Below, one piece after another: positions 26,545-35,578 of a DNA stretch of 64,000 nucleotides. A program made the translations under genes and the position numbers. The stretch covers positions 81,010 through 145,009 of the forward strand of contig CAYXFU010000003.1 of NCBI GenBank assembly GCA_964464375.1. The letters are read 5' to 3'. Position 1 is the stretch's first letter. Each line of letters starts with the position of its first letter. The notes under the pieces were generated by a model. That model saw only the letters and a list, made by a program, of their open reading frames with translations, was not told the DNA's origin and did not search any database. The stretch comes from CAIOZA01 sp964464375 (GTDB lineage Bacteria > Bacteroidota > Ignavibacteria > Kapaibacteriales > UBA2268).

Positions 26545-27735
26545 ATGACAACAGACGAAAATAAATTTGAGATGATAGCCAAGACTTCGTTCGCTTTGGA
26601 GCAGGTTCTGGCTGATGAACTGGAAACTATCGGTGCAGAAGATATCGAAGTGCTGAACCGTGCTGTGTCCTTCAAGGGCACTAAGGAAACTATGTACCGT
26701 GCTAATCTTGAACTACGTACGGCTCTTAGGATTCTGAAACCTATTTACTCTTTCCGTGTACGCGATGAGGTGGAGCTTTACAAAGAAACAAAACGATTCG
26801 ATTGGGATCAATACCTGACTCCCAATACAACTTTTGCTATCAACTCTGCAGTTCACTCAGAAAATTTCAATCATGCCAACTATGTGGCTCTGAAAGTCAA
26901 GGACGCAATCGTTGACCAACTGCGGACGGTTTACGGCCGCCGTCCCGATGTCGAGCTGGAGAATCCCGATCTGAGGCTACACGTACACATCAGCGACGAG
27001 AAATGCACTATCTCTCTGGACAGCTCCGGCAATTCACTGCACAAACGTGGCTATAGAATTGGTCAGGGTTTGGCTCCTATCAACGAAGTTCTCGCCGCTG
27101 GAATGATCCTCCTCACCGGATGGAACGGTCAGTCAAACTTTGTCGATCCAATGTGCGGTTCTGGTACTTTCCTGATGGAAGCAGCAACAATCGCCTACAA
27201 CATTGCACCGGGAATTAAGATCAATGATTTTGGATTCATGCGTTGGAAAGACTGGGACGAAAGCCTTTGGAAGAAAATTGTTGCAGATGCCAAAAGCCGC
27301 GAGAGAGAATTTGATTATCAAATTATGGGGTTCGACGAATCAACTAAAGCTATCAACACTGCCAAAGATAATATAAAGAATGCCGAGCTTGGCTGGAAGA
27401 TACTTTTGAAAGCCAGTAAACTTCAGGACTTAACGCCGGAAGTCCTTCCCGATGGAGGACTTGTGATGATCAATCCACCTTATGGCATTAGGCTTAACAT
27501 AACCGATACGGAAAGACTTTATAAGGCAATCGGCGATGCACTCAAGCAAAATTTCCTCGGGTTCAGTGCCTGGATTATCTCATCAAATAAAGAAGCTTTG
27601 AAGTATATCGGACTCAAAACCTCACGCAAACTCCAGCTATATAATGGATCGCTTGAATGCAAGTTCCACAACTACCAGATATACAAAGGCTCGAAAAAGG
27701 CGAAATACCAGCAGGAAGGGGAAAAGGAGAATTAA
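26545..27735 (+). CDS. rlmL: THUMP-domain rRNA guanine-N2 methyltransferase (RlmL N-terminal type)
   Basis: The 396-residue protein opens with a THUMP RNA-binding domain (about residues 10-165). A class I methyltransferase domain follows, with VDPMCGSGTFLMEA (SAM binding) and MINPPYGIRL (the N/D-PPY motif for exocyclic amine methylation). It is expected to make m2G2445 in 23S rRNA. E. coli RlmL carries a second methyltransferase domain that is absent here, as in many bacteria. Its last 39 codons are duplicated at 28533-28647, beyond a toxin/antitoxin pair. Confidence 0.93.
   Translation: MTTDENKFEMIAKTSFALEQVLADELETIGAEDIEVLNRAVSFKGTKETMYRANLELRTALRILKPIYSFRVRDEVELYKETKRFDWDQYLTPNTTFAINSAVHSENFNHANYVALKVKDAIVDQLRTVYGRRPDVELENPDLRLHVHISDEKCTISLDSSGNSLHKRGYRIGQGLAPINEVLAAGMILLTGWNGQSNFVDPMCGSGTFLMEAATIAYNIAPGIKINDFGFMRWKDWDESLWKKIVADAKSREREFDYQIMGFDESTKAINTAKDNIKNAELGWKILLKASKLQDLTPEVLPDGGLVMINPPYGIRLNITDTERLYKAIGDALKQNFLGFSAWIISSNKEALKYIGLKTSRKLQLYNGSLECKFHNYQIYKGSKKAKYQQEGEKEN
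27618..27735 (+). repeat. Direct repeat, copy 1: 3' end of the methyltransferase gene
   Basis: Bases 27618-27680 are identical to 28533-28595; the following about 55 bases are similar but diverged. The repeat begins inside the coding sequence and runs to the stop codon. The two copies bracket the PIN toxin/antitoxin genes. Confidence 0.92.
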
Positions 27736-27832
27736 TATTATCTACTTCTCCACTTTTTTGAAGCGATTTGCGTCCAATGAAAAGAAGTTTGCATGCTGAT
27801 ATTTTTGAAATGAACTTATTATTTCACGATCG

Positions 27833-28309
27833 ATGGAAAAGCAAAAAGTATATATTGAAACAACTGTTATTAGCTACTTAACAGCTAAACCAAGTAGGGA
27901 TTTAGTTGTTGCCGCACAACAAGAACTAACACGTTTTTGGTGGGAATCCGAGAAAGACAATTACAAGATATTTATTTCAGAATCAGTAATAAACGAAGCA
28001 AGTGCAGGAGATAGTACTGCCTCAGAATTGAGACTAAAAATTTGCGAGAATATTCCTTCCTTGGATATAGATAAAAGAGTCTTAGAATTAACAAAGATAA
28101 TTTTATCTTCAGGAATAATTCCTCAGAAGGCTGCTGAAGATGCTTTGCACATTTCAATCGCAACTGTACATAATATCGATTTTATTCTTACTTGGAATTG
28201 TAAACATATTGCAAATGCAAATATTAATAATCAACTTAGGAAGATAATAACTCAAATCGGTTATGAAATGCCTGTCATTTGTACGCCAAATGAACTAATT
28301 ATGGAGTAA
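27833..28309 (+). CDS. PIN-domain toxin of a type II toxin-antitoxin system
   Basis: The 158-residue PIN protein has its acidic residues in VYIETTVISYLTAKPSRD, ESVINEASAGD and EDALHISIATVHNIDFILTWNCKHIAN. It would be a metal-dependent RNase. The antitoxin gene starts three bases after its stop. The upstream 97 bases hold the likely promoter. The pair interrupts the neighbourhood of the methyltransferase gene and looks newly inserted. Confidence 0.88.
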   Translation: MEKQKVYIETTVISYLTAKPSRDLVVAAQQELTRFWWESEKDNYKIFISESVINEASAGDSTASELRLKICENIPSLDIDKRVLELTKIILSSGIIPQKAAEDALHISIATVHNIDFILTWNCKHIANANINNQLRKIITQIGYEMPVICTPNELIME

Positions 28310-28312
28310 TCT

Positions 28313-28522
28313 ATGTGGAATGACCCAATTGTTGACGAAGTACGCAAAGCTCGAGAAGATCATGCAGCCAAATTTAATTACGATATTGATGCCATAATTC
28401 AAGATCTTCGAGAAAAACAGAACAACTCATTGCGATCTTTAGTGACTTACAAAGATGGGAAATATGTTGATGCAGAACTACTTGACCATATATCAAAAGA
28501 GATGGTCGAAAGTTCCTCGTGA
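28313..28522 (+). CDS. Antitoxin partner of the PIN toxin
   Basis: The 69-residue protein (MWNDPIVDEVRKAREDHAAKFNYDIDAI-like start) matches the small partner proteins commonly found after this type of PIN toxin. It should bind and block the nuclease. The typical core includes a DPIVDEVR stretch and an FNYDIDAI segment. It ends ten bases before the second copy of the methyltransferase 3' end. Confidence 0.8.
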   Translation: MWNDPIVDEVRKAREDHAAKFNYDIDAIIQDLREKQNNSLRSLVTYKDGKYVDAELLDHISKEMVESSS

Positions 28523-28532
28523 AAGTAAATTT

Positions 28533-28647
28533 AACCTCACGCAAACTCCAGCTATATAATGGATCGCTTGAATGCAAGTTCCACAACTACCAGATTTACA
28601 AAGGCTCCAAGAAAGCGAAGTACCAGCTGGAGAAGGATAAAGAATAA
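28533..28647 (+). pseudogene. Duplicated 3' end of the RlmL-type gene (direct repeat, copy 2)
   Basis: The frame encodes the last about 38 residues of the methyltransferase (LTSRKLQLYNGSLECKFHNY ... KAKYQLEKDKE) with its own stop, but no start. It is probably the original gene end, left downstream when the toxin/antitoxin segment arrived with its own gene end. The two tails differ (QQEGEKEN and QLEKDKE), which fits an origin from a related strain. Confidence 0.88.
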
Positions 28648-28984
28648 GAGCATATGAGTGTTAACTTATAAAACTCAGTAAATTTACAACTTTCTATCGG
28701 ATTCACATCGAAAGTCTGCATCAACAGATTTCACGAGAATGGCAAATCCTTTTTTCGAAAATCTCAAAATTGACAATCAGCAGCCAAATAAAAAATATAT
28801 TATAAAACATATTGCTATATTCTCTGAGGAATGTTATCAGTACAATACGAGTTAACTCTTTGATAATTAAGAAATACATTAATCGAAACAATATTTGAGG
28901 CTAAACTAAAAATAATATTAGGATATAATTATTTTATTTATTATTTTTTCCTAAATATTTTTCCAATTTTCTTTGGAGTCTGTT
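28648..28984. other. AT-rich intergenic region
   Basis: No gene or clear hairpin. It precedes the Cys-rich repeat gene and should include its promoter. Confidence 0.4.
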
Positions 28985-29812
28985 ATGAAACGAATTTTTT
29001 TACTCGCAGTATGCTCCTTTATTATTGTTTCAGCATTTGTTCTAGAGGCTCAAATTACAGACAGTAAAGCCATTCCTAACAAATTTCCTTATTGCCATAA
29101 AGGTACGTTAGTCTGGTTAAACATTTTTGCAATACCATCACATGTAGCGCATGGCGATGTACCTGCAGTAATGAATGCCGCCGGACAATGGGTGTGTCCG
29201 CCATGCTCTCCAACAATTAAACATCCAAAAACTTTCTGTCCAGATGGAACTCCCCAGAAATGGTATTGGGATGTCACAAGTTGCCAGTGGGTTCCAAGAG
29301 ATTGTTGTCCTAAACCAACTTACAAACATCCAAAGACATTTTGTCCGGATGGAACTCTTCAGCAATGGACCTGGGATCAAAGTATATGTAAATGGATACC
29401 TATAGATTGTTGCCTAAAACCAACTTATAACCATCCACAGACGACTTGTCCAGATGGTACTCTTCAAAATTGGTATTGGGATGCAACAATATGTAAATGG
29501 ATTGCAAAGGATTGCTGTCCTCAACCAACCTATAACCATGAAGACACTAAATGTCCTGATGGAACACCCCAACAATGGACTTGGGATCCAACCATTTGCA
29601 AGTGGATACCAAAAGATTGTTGTGATCCGAACACCACTCCTAAGCCTGATTGTCCAGCTGGGATGATTTGCTGCTGGGATTGGGATGCAGCAAATTGCAG
29701 GTGGATGATGGTACCTTGTACATTCCCACCATGTAATCCGAATGATCCGACTCAATCACCATGTGATTGTACATTACCGGATGGAACAATTATACATTGT
29801 CCTCCAAATTAA
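28985..29812 (+). CDS. Secreted Cys/Trp-rich tandem repeat protein
   Basis: A signal peptide (residues of about 1-22) precedes a CHKGT ... PSHVAHGD segment of a kind found in many secreted Bacteroidota proteins. From residue 79 come four exact 35-residue repeats and a shorter fifth copy. Each follows the pattern CPDGT-x-Q-x-W-x-WD-x4-C-x-W-x4-DCC. With four Cys and two or three Trp per unit, the domain is probably disulfide-bonded and outside the cell. I do not recognise the repeat family. No sorting domain is present. Confidence 0.75.
   Translation: MKRIFLLAVCSFIIVSAFVLEAQITDSKAIPNKFPYCHKGTLVWLNIFAIPSHVAHGDVPAVMNAAGQWVCPPCSPTIKHPKTFCPDGTPQKWYWDVTSCQWVPRDCCPKPTYKHPKTFCPDGTLQQWTWDQSICKWIPIDCCLKPTYNHPQTTCPDGTLQNWYWDATICKWIAKDCCPQPTYNHEDTKCPDGTPQQWTWDPTICKWIPKDCCDPNTTPKPDCPAGMICCWDWDAANCRWMMVPCTFPPCNPNDPTQSPCDCTLPDGTIIHCPPN
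29219..29638 (+). repeat. Four in-frame 105-base tandem repeats
   Basis: Units at 29219-29323, 29324-29428, 29429-29533 and 29534-29638 encode the 35-residue Cys/Trp repeat. They differ at many positions but keep Cys, Trp, Asp and Gly codons. Confidence 0.85.
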
Positions 29813-29900
29813 GATTTTAAATTCGTCCGGCGGCATGTCTGTATAACCTGCCGCTTGCGGCTAGATTATTGGAAAACTTGCAATTTTGCGTTTTTCTACA

Positions 29901-29949
29901 AAATCCCTTGATATTTATCAGTGTAACAAACTGTTTTATCAAGGGATTT
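29901..29949 (+). terminator. Hairpin terminator downstream of the repeat protein gene
   Basis: AAATCCCTTGATA pairs with TATCAAGGGATTT over 13 bases around a 23-base loop and is followed by T residues. The rest of the 29813-30242 gap is AT-rich with no gene. Confidence 0.75.
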
Positions 29950-30242
29950 TTATAATTGATTCCGAAAATATGAAAACCAAGAGACAATAAATATAAAGGT
30001 CATGGATAATATGGATAAATAATACAAGAGAGTACTAATGTTTATTTCTCCACTTATAAAGTCCGATTTCCAATCAATTCACCATTTGTAAACTTTCATA
30101 TTAAGAAATCTTCCTCTAATTATTCCTTCATCTGGAATTATTGAATTTTATTCCTGGAAATCCTTGTCTGAATAAAACGAAAATCAAAATCAAACCAATC
30201 TATCACTCCATAAATATGAGATGAACTTGTAGAAAAAAAGTT

Positions 30243-31817
30243 CTACTTCGTGATCGTAAAATCCCACGTAAGCGTATATTTGAGTGGCATTCTTATCAAT
30301 ATATCTGTATTAATACTAAACATCGTAATACTATCTATTCCATGATAAACTCCATTAATACGGTCGGGCTGGGCCGGGTCCATCTTGCCCATTAACTTAC
30401 CACCACCAAATCCACCGAAACCCTGGATAAAATAGTATGCAAATGGTATAGGTGTCTGATTCGTGTAGGTTTCAGGCGGTGGATTGTTGCAATAGCCTGA
30501 ATACTCTTTTTTTGACGTTGTTGTTGCAGCTGTCAAACTCGTTGATGGACCTAATTGAATAATGTATGAGTCGTCCGCACCGATCGTTAATCCGGCACCA
30601 GTGATCTGCAAGCCAGGTGAGGCACTGGAGAATGTTTGTGTCGTAGTTTCTTTGTCCGTTACCCATCTATCCTTTACAGCATCGCAAATATAAGTATAGG
30701 TTTTCTCGTGAACTGAGACCCAGTTTGCTGTTCCTTTGAATCCAGCATCATTCCAGTTCGCAGTACGATCAACTCCACCTTCAAATTCAACTTTGGACAG
30801 ATTGTACTCTAAATTGGCAGATCCTTCTTCTGTCTTAGTCTGCTTATATCCACTATTCGGTGAATAAGTTCGAGTACCGCTTATCGATGCCGTAAGAGAT
30901 ATTCTTCCGCTTACTCCTATTGGAAATATTCTGAATACATTATAGTCACCTAAATTCCATCCGCCTTTACCCGTAGTAAGTGCTTCTGCAAAAGAGAGCA
31001 GTCTCGGACCATGAGTCGGCGAAAGGTTATTATTACACCCGGGCGAATGAGGAGTGCCGTTAGATTGAAGTAACGATCCACAAAGGTAAATTCCCACATG
31101 TGAACCCCATAAAATAATGTCGCCATCTTCCAGACTCCCTTGTGGGAGTTGCTGCATATTCTTCATTTGTAAATATTTATAGTCTGCTGAAGTTCTGAAT
31201 GCCTCTGTCCATTTTGGCGCATCAGTAATTTCTTCTACGAAGAAATTATACTTTGGTACAACAGGTGGCAAATTTGCAGCTTGAGTCATAGCCCATATCA
31301 TACCCGAGCAATCAAGTCCATATATTGATAAATCCTTACATTGACCTGTAACACCGGGAGGAATTTGTCGTTTGTCATAGTCTTTCGAACCCCAACTGTA
31401 AGCCAATCCTGTTTGAGCAGGTTGATTGCTACCGGCAGAAGGATGGGTATGTTTGCTGTCATCCACTAAATAGAATCCCATGGTGTACATCCTTGCTAAA
31501 AACAGACATTTCTGAAGACTTGGGGAAAGAGTAGTCAGATTATTTCCACCCAAAAAACTGTATTTGTTTAAAAAGGTAGGGTCATTTTCTTGTAGAAATG
31601 TACGAACATCCTGCCCATTCTCAAGGATAATGTCCTCTAGTCGAAAAGATGTGTCTTTAACGGTTTCTAAAAAATTCGACTGAGCTTCGGTTAAAGGTAC
31701 ATCTTCTGTTATAGTATTAGGATTTGTAGGGTTCGATTTATCTTTACAGGAAACCAAAAAAAACATGCCCGCAATACAGATTGCTAAAGCTGCTAATAGT
31801 AGAATGGCGTTTTTCAT
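30243..31817 (-). CDS. NlpC/P60-like cysteine peptidase lipoprotein
   Basis: A lipoprotein signal (GMFFLVSC) gives a 524-residue protein. Residues of about 100-260 contain GLDCSGMIW (Cys170) and a GDIILWGSHVGIYL segment (His240), the Cys/His pair of NlpC/P60 peptidases. The family usually cuts peptidoglycan stem peptides. The remaining about 250 residues, rich in Thr/Ser and Gly, match no domain I know. The start at 31817 is the ATG before KNAILLLA. The longer frame to 31892 would put 25 residues before the signal peptide. Confidence 0.78.
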   Translation of the reverse strand: MKNAILLLAALAICIAGMFFLVSCKDKSNPTNPNTITEDVPLTEAQSNFLETVKDTSFRLEDIILENGQDVRTFLQENDPTFLNKYSFLGGNNLTTLSPSLQKCLFLARMYTMGFYLVDDSKHTHPSAGSNQPAQTGLAYSWGSKDYDKRQIPPGVTGQCKDLSIYGLDCSGMIWAMTQAANLPPVVPKYNFFVEEITDAPKWTEAFRTSADYKYLQMKNMQQLPQGSLEDGDIILWGSHVGIYLCGSLLQSNGTPHSPGCNNNLSPTHGPRLLSFAEALTTGKGGWNLGDYNVFRIFPIGVSGRISLTASISGTRTYSPNSGYKQTKTEEGSANLEYNLSKVEFEGGVDRTANWNDAGFKGTANWVSVHEKTYTYICDAVKDRWVTDKETTTQTFSSASPGLQITGAGLTIGADDSYIIQLGPSTSLTAATTTSKKEYSGYCNNPPPETYTNQTPIPFAYYFIQGFGGFGGGKLMGKMDPAQPDRINGVYHGIDSITMFSINTDILIRMPLKYTLTWDFTITK

Positions 31818-32132
31818 AATATTTGACTTTAACCCCCTACTCGTTTGGCTTTTCGGATACGCCCCGTTTGATAAGTGGTAACTGGTCTCCACTTTTGAGT
31901 AAAATTATAAAGTTAGCTTTGGGTAAATAAGAACAATAATATTATATTCATCTATTTATATTACTAATTTAACAAATAACTTAACAATATCTAAGAAAAT
32001 ATTTAAGGTACAGAATATTGCCGTCAAAATATTATTTATCAATTACACTTAATTACTCCGATTTGTTTAGTATTGATATATTCCATAATTTTATTATTGA
32101 ATAATGTTTAACTTTCAAAAAAGACAGAAATT
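31818..32132. other. AT-rich divergent promoter region
   Basis: No gene or strong hairpin. It separates the divergent NlpC/P60 and OB-fold-like lipoprotein genes. Confidence 0.4.
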
Positions 32133-32660
32133 ATGAGAACGATCTTAGTAATTGGAATAGCATTTCTTTTTGTACTAACAGCCTGCAACAAGCCTACAGA
32201 AGAGATTAAGCCAGTAGCGAATGTTATGAAAACTGTTAGTTATGATGAACTTTACAGTAACACATTCGATGCTCCCAAAGGAAAAGTAATTGTCGAAGGC
32301 TTATGTGTTCACGTTTGCAAGCACAGCGGCAAGAAGATATTCGTTATTGGAACCGATCCGAACAAGAAAATCCAGATCTATGCAGGAGAAGGACTTTCGG
32401 GGTTTCCACCCGATATCGAAGGCTCTAAGGTTAGAGTTGTAGGTATTCTCGAAGAAGAAAAACTCGACATGAAGTATGTTCAGGAGATGGAAGCCGATCT
32501 TGTTGCTGAAGAAAAAGAGCAGGCTAAATTAACTACAAAATCATGCGTTTTCGAAGACGAGATGAAGAAAATCAATGATCTGAAGGAGAAAATCTCGAAG
32601 AGCCCCAAAGGATATTTTTCACTTTATTCGATGACTAGTACTGAATACAAGAAACTTTAA
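32133..32660 (+). CDS. Hypothetical lipoprotein with an OB-fold-like core
   Basis: A lipobox (FVLTAC) leads a 175-residue protein. The middle reads GKVIVEGLCVHVCKHSGKKIFVIGTD, then IQIYAGE, and EGSKVRVVGILEE, the strand pattern of small OB-fold domains. A CVHVCKH motif could bind metal or heme, but this is a guess. The next gene, a PepSY-type membrane protein, starts 12 bases later, so the two probably work together. Confidence 0.7.
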   Translation: MRTILVIGIAFLFVLTACNKPTEEIKPVANVMKTVSYDELYSNTFDAPKGKVIVEGLCVHVCKHSGKKIFVIGTDPNKKIQIYAGEGLSGFPPDIEGSKVRVVGILEEEKLDMKYVQEMEADLVAEEKEQAKLTTKSCVFEDEMKKINDLKEKISKSPKGYFSLYSMTSTEYKKL

Positions 32661-32672
32661 CCTACAAATAAT

Positions 32673-33227
32673 ATGAATTTATATAAGCTAAACCGGATTC
32701 TGCACAGAGATTTCGGCTATTTCTATATTGGTTTGACAATAATCTATGCCATATCAGGTATTGCAGTCAATCATCGTCAGGACTGGAATCCGAACTATTC
32801 AATAGTTAACCGAGAATTCAAGTACGACAAACCAGTTCAGTACAACAATATTGACATAAAGCAGATAAACGATATTCTGTCTAAGGTTGGTGAAACCTCC
32901 AACTACAAGAATCACTATTTCCCCAAGGACAGCATATTAACTATATTCATCAATGGCGGAAACGTGAAGGTCAATCTCCATACAGGCATCTGTTCACAGG
33001 AAACCATAAGGAAGAGACCTCTTTTCTGGGAAGTAAATTTTCTGCACTATAATCCTGGAGGGCTTTGGACATGGTTTTCCGATATCTTCTGCGTAATGCT
33101 GATATTCCTTGCAATATCGGGGCTATTTATCATTAAAGGCAAAAATGGGTTAAAGTGGCGCGGTACAATACTGGGAGCGATTGGAATTATTATTCCGATA
33201 TTGTTTCTACTGTATTATTTGCTGTAG
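32673..33227 (+). CDS. PepSY-associated membrane protein
   Basis: The 184-residue protein has a first helix with YFYIGLTIIYAISGIAVNHRQDW, a periplasmic loop of about 80 residues, and two C-terminal helices with FLHYNPGGLWTWFSDIFCVMLIFLAISGLF. This is the pattern of PepSY-associated transmembrane proteins (COG3295). Histidines in the helices may bind heme. Its function is not known; it is paired with the preceding lipoprotein gene. Confidence 0.82.
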   Translation: MNLYKLNRILHRDFGYFYIGLTIIYAISGIAVNHRQDWNPNYSIVNREFKYDKPVQYNNIDIKQINDILSKVGETSNYKNHYFPKDSILTIFINGGNVKVNLHTGICSQETIRKRPLFWEVNFLHYNPGGLWTWFSDIFCVMLIFLAISGLFIIKGKNGLKWRGTILGAIGIIIPILFLLYYLL

Positions 33228-33361
33228 AGGGAGTTGCAGACACAATATTTAATAGCATTGCTACTAGACTTAATGTTAGCCAGCTTCAAACTTTCAAGGT
33301 GTGCATTACCAAGACTATCGCAATGTTTGGTTTTGAAGTGTTTAAATTTTTTCCCCAAAAA

Positions 33362-33389
33362 AGGCTGTCCCAAATTTCTGAGACAGCCT
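33362..33389. terminator. Bidirectional terminator
   Basis: AGGCTGTC pairs with GACAGCCT around 12 bases. A T-run follows on the minus strand and TAATTTTT on the plus strand. It serves the convergent PepSY and OmpA genes. Confidence 0.85.
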
Positions 33390-33415
33390 AATTTTTAATA
33401 AAATAGATTAAGTGT

Positions 33416-35017
33416 TTATTTTATTCTTTCAAATTCAATTCGTCTGTTCTTGGCTTTGTTTTCTGGCGTGTCATTTAGAGTTATTGGCTTATCAGGTCCA
33501 AATCCCTGAGTTGACATTCTATTTTCAGAGATACCCTTATTGATAAGCCATTTCTTCACTGAGTTAGCTCTATCTAAAGATAATTTTACATTTTTATCTC
33601 TTTTACCAGCATTGTCGGTATGTCCTGTAATCAATACTTCCATTTCAGGATAAGCAACAAGGGTTTCAAATGCTTTCATCAATACTGAATCAGATGCTGG
33701 AGTAATAATAGCTTTTCCTGTTTCGAAAAGTACACCTTCGAGGACGAGTTTTGTTCCTATCTTTTGTGGACCTAAGGTTTTCTTGCCGAAATCATCGGTT
33801 GGGTCGAGTGGATTTTGTTTTTTGGAAACTTCAGTTCCATCATCAACTCCACCGCCATCAGTATCTTTGTTGAGAGGATTAGTCTTATATGTAAGTACTT
33901 CCTGGCCATCTGTAAGTCCATCGCCGTCGGAGTCTAATTTGCTAGGATCGGTTTTATGAGTATTTACTTCCAGACCATCATTGAGACCATCACCGTCGGT
34001 ATCTGCTTTGAGTGGATTAGTTTTATAGGACAATACTTCCTCACCATCTTTTAGCCCATCTCCGTCGGTATCAGCTTTGAGCGGGTCAGTTTTATATGTA
34101 AGGACTTCCTGGCCATCTGTAAGTCCATCACCATCGGTGTCAGCTTTAAGCGCATCTGTTTTATAAGTGTTAATTTCCTGTCCGTCGGTTAATCCATCAC
34201 CATCTGTATCGGGATTTAAAGCATTTGTTTTATGTGTTAGTATTTCCTGACCATCGGTAAGTCCATCACCGTCTGTATCAGCTTTGAGAGGATTAGTTTT
34301 GTATGTGTTGACTTCCTGTCCATCAGTGAGTCCATCTCCATCTGTATCAGGATTTTTGGGATCAGTTCCTAATAGTTTTTCCTGTGCATTAGTCAGCCCA
34401 TCTCCATCGATATCATCATTATCAGGACCTAAAGTGTATGATACTCCTAGCATAACACCCCAAAAGCCATCATTCTTTTCGTCATGAGGAGGATTGAGGT
34501 CGTCAACAAAGCAAATGTTTCCCTGTCCTGTAAGTTCTAAAGCCCAAGTGCTGTTAAATTGATACCTAAAGCCTAAACCTGCAGGGATAGTAAATGAAAC
34601 TCCACTTTCTTTTCCATTTGGAGCAATGAACTTATCCCACTTAGATGCATTCCATGTGAGTAGTCCTACACCTGCAAAGGGAAAAATGGTAAAGTTGTCA
34701 CCTAATTTTAAGAGATTATAGCGTAAGCGATAATCTAAAATAAACATTGAAGTTTTGTAGTCGCCCCATCCATGCAGGTTGGGATTTGTACCTTCATTCA
34801 TGATGTAATTTAATCCGATTTCTCCCCATACTTTATCATTAAAAGTATGCAGAAAAAAACCACGAAACTCTGCAGCAACAGGTCTTTCGACTGATTCGTT
34901 AATACCCCAGCTTAAGCCACCACCCAATCCGATTGAATATTTTGTTTCTTGTGCATTTACTGCCACAATTGTAGCAAGTAAAAGTAGTAATAGGGTTCGA
35001 GCAAATCTGATCTTCAT
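33416..35017 (-). CDS. OmpA family outer-membrane protein with TSP3 calcium-binding repeats
   Basis: The 533-residue protein has a signal peptide (ending VNAQE), an N-terminal eight-strand barrel (about residues 25-200), and then roughly nine thrombospondin type 3 repeats of the DTDGDGLTDGQE type. The OmpA C-terminal domain follows, with the TGHTDNAGKRDKN and NRRIEF motifs. It anchors the outer membrane to peptidoglycan. The Asp-rich repeats should bind calcium and give a stiff spacer. The gene is monocistronic. Confidence 0.93.
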   Translation of the reverse strand: MKIRFARTLLLLLLATIVAVNAQETKYSIGLGGGLSWGINESVERPVAAEFRGFFLHTFNDKVWGEIGLNYIMNEGTNPNLHGWGDYKTSMFILDYRLRYNLLKLGDNFTIFPFAGVGLLTWNASKWDKFIAPNGKESGVSFTIPAGLGFRYQFNSTWALELTGQGNICFVDDLNPPHDEKNDGFWGVMLGVSYTLGPDNDDIDGDGLTNAQEKLLGTDPKNPDTDGDGLTDGQEVNTYKTNPLKADTDGDGLTDGQEILTHKTNALNPDTDGDGLTDGQEINTYKTDALKADTDGDGLTDGQEVLTYKTDPLKADTDGDGLKDGEEVLSYKTNPLKADTDGDGLNDGLEVNTHKTDPSKLDSDGDGLTDGQEVLTYKTNPLNKDTDGGGVDDGTEVSKKQNPLDPTDDFGKKTLGPQKIGTKLVLEGVLFETGKAIITPASDSVLMKAFETLVAYPEMEVLITGHTDNAGKRDKNVKLSLDRANSVKKWLINKGISENRMSTQGFGPDKPITLNDTPENKAKNRRIEFERIK

Positions 35018-35159
35018 AATCTAGTATCCTTAACAAATTGAATTAAAAATAATATTATTTATTGACATTTAATGTAACAACAATCATATTCAAAATATAT
35101 GATTACATTAGAAAATATATTCAGCGGTTTTTGACGTATCAAAAGCAGATTATTTAATT

Positions 35160-35576
35160 CTATTTGTTTTTCAGAGTATTTTGTAGTTCTTTTAATGCAT
35201 ACAAATCATGTGCAAGATCAATTAAATTTTTGATTGCTCCTGCAGTTAGAGGAAAGTAAATGTCATTGAAACGCTTTTTGACATCATCATCCGCAGATTC
35301 TAGAAGATTTATCAGCATTTCATGTAATTCTTCAATGGTTTTACGCATTTCATTGTGGAGCTGGGCAATACCATCTATTTCGGGGTTTCTGCGGATAGTT
35401 TGGTTGAGGTTCCAGATATATGCCCCAGAAAAGATTATTTTGTCAATCAGTTCTATTTCATTGAAAGTAGCTGCAATCTCTAATACAGTAGCCAGATCAT
35501 TGGGTTTGCGGAGTTTCCCATCTCTGATAGAATTCAGGAAATTAATGATTTCCAATGTGTCTGCAGATATCTTCAT
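35160..35576 (-). CDS. Hypothetical helical protein
   Basis: I do not recognise this 138-residue protein. It has no signal peptide and is predicted helical throughout, with repeated Leu/Ile heptads and many Glu/Asp/Lys residues. It follows the lipoprotein gene 35579-36205 after two bases, so the two form an operon. No function can be given. Confidence 0.65.
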   Translation of the reverse strand: MKISADTLEIINFLNSIRDGKLRKPNDLATVLEIAATFNEIELIDKIIFSGAYIWNLNQTIRRNPEIDGIAQLHNEMRKTIEELHEMLINLLESADDDVKKRFNDIYFPLTAGAIKNLIDLAHDLYALKELQNTLKNK

Positions 35577-35578
35577 CG

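Noticed and set aside
29219..29638. 105-base tandem repeats as a non-coding array, and the long antisense frames across it
   Set aside because: The plus-strand frame has a signal peptide and conserved Cys/Trp codons; the antisense frames have neither and are by-products of the repeat.
33890..34370. Regularly spaced repeats resembling a CRISPR array
   Set aside because: They are the DTDGDGLTDGQE thrombospondin type 3 repeats of the OmpA-family gene; they have no unique spacers.
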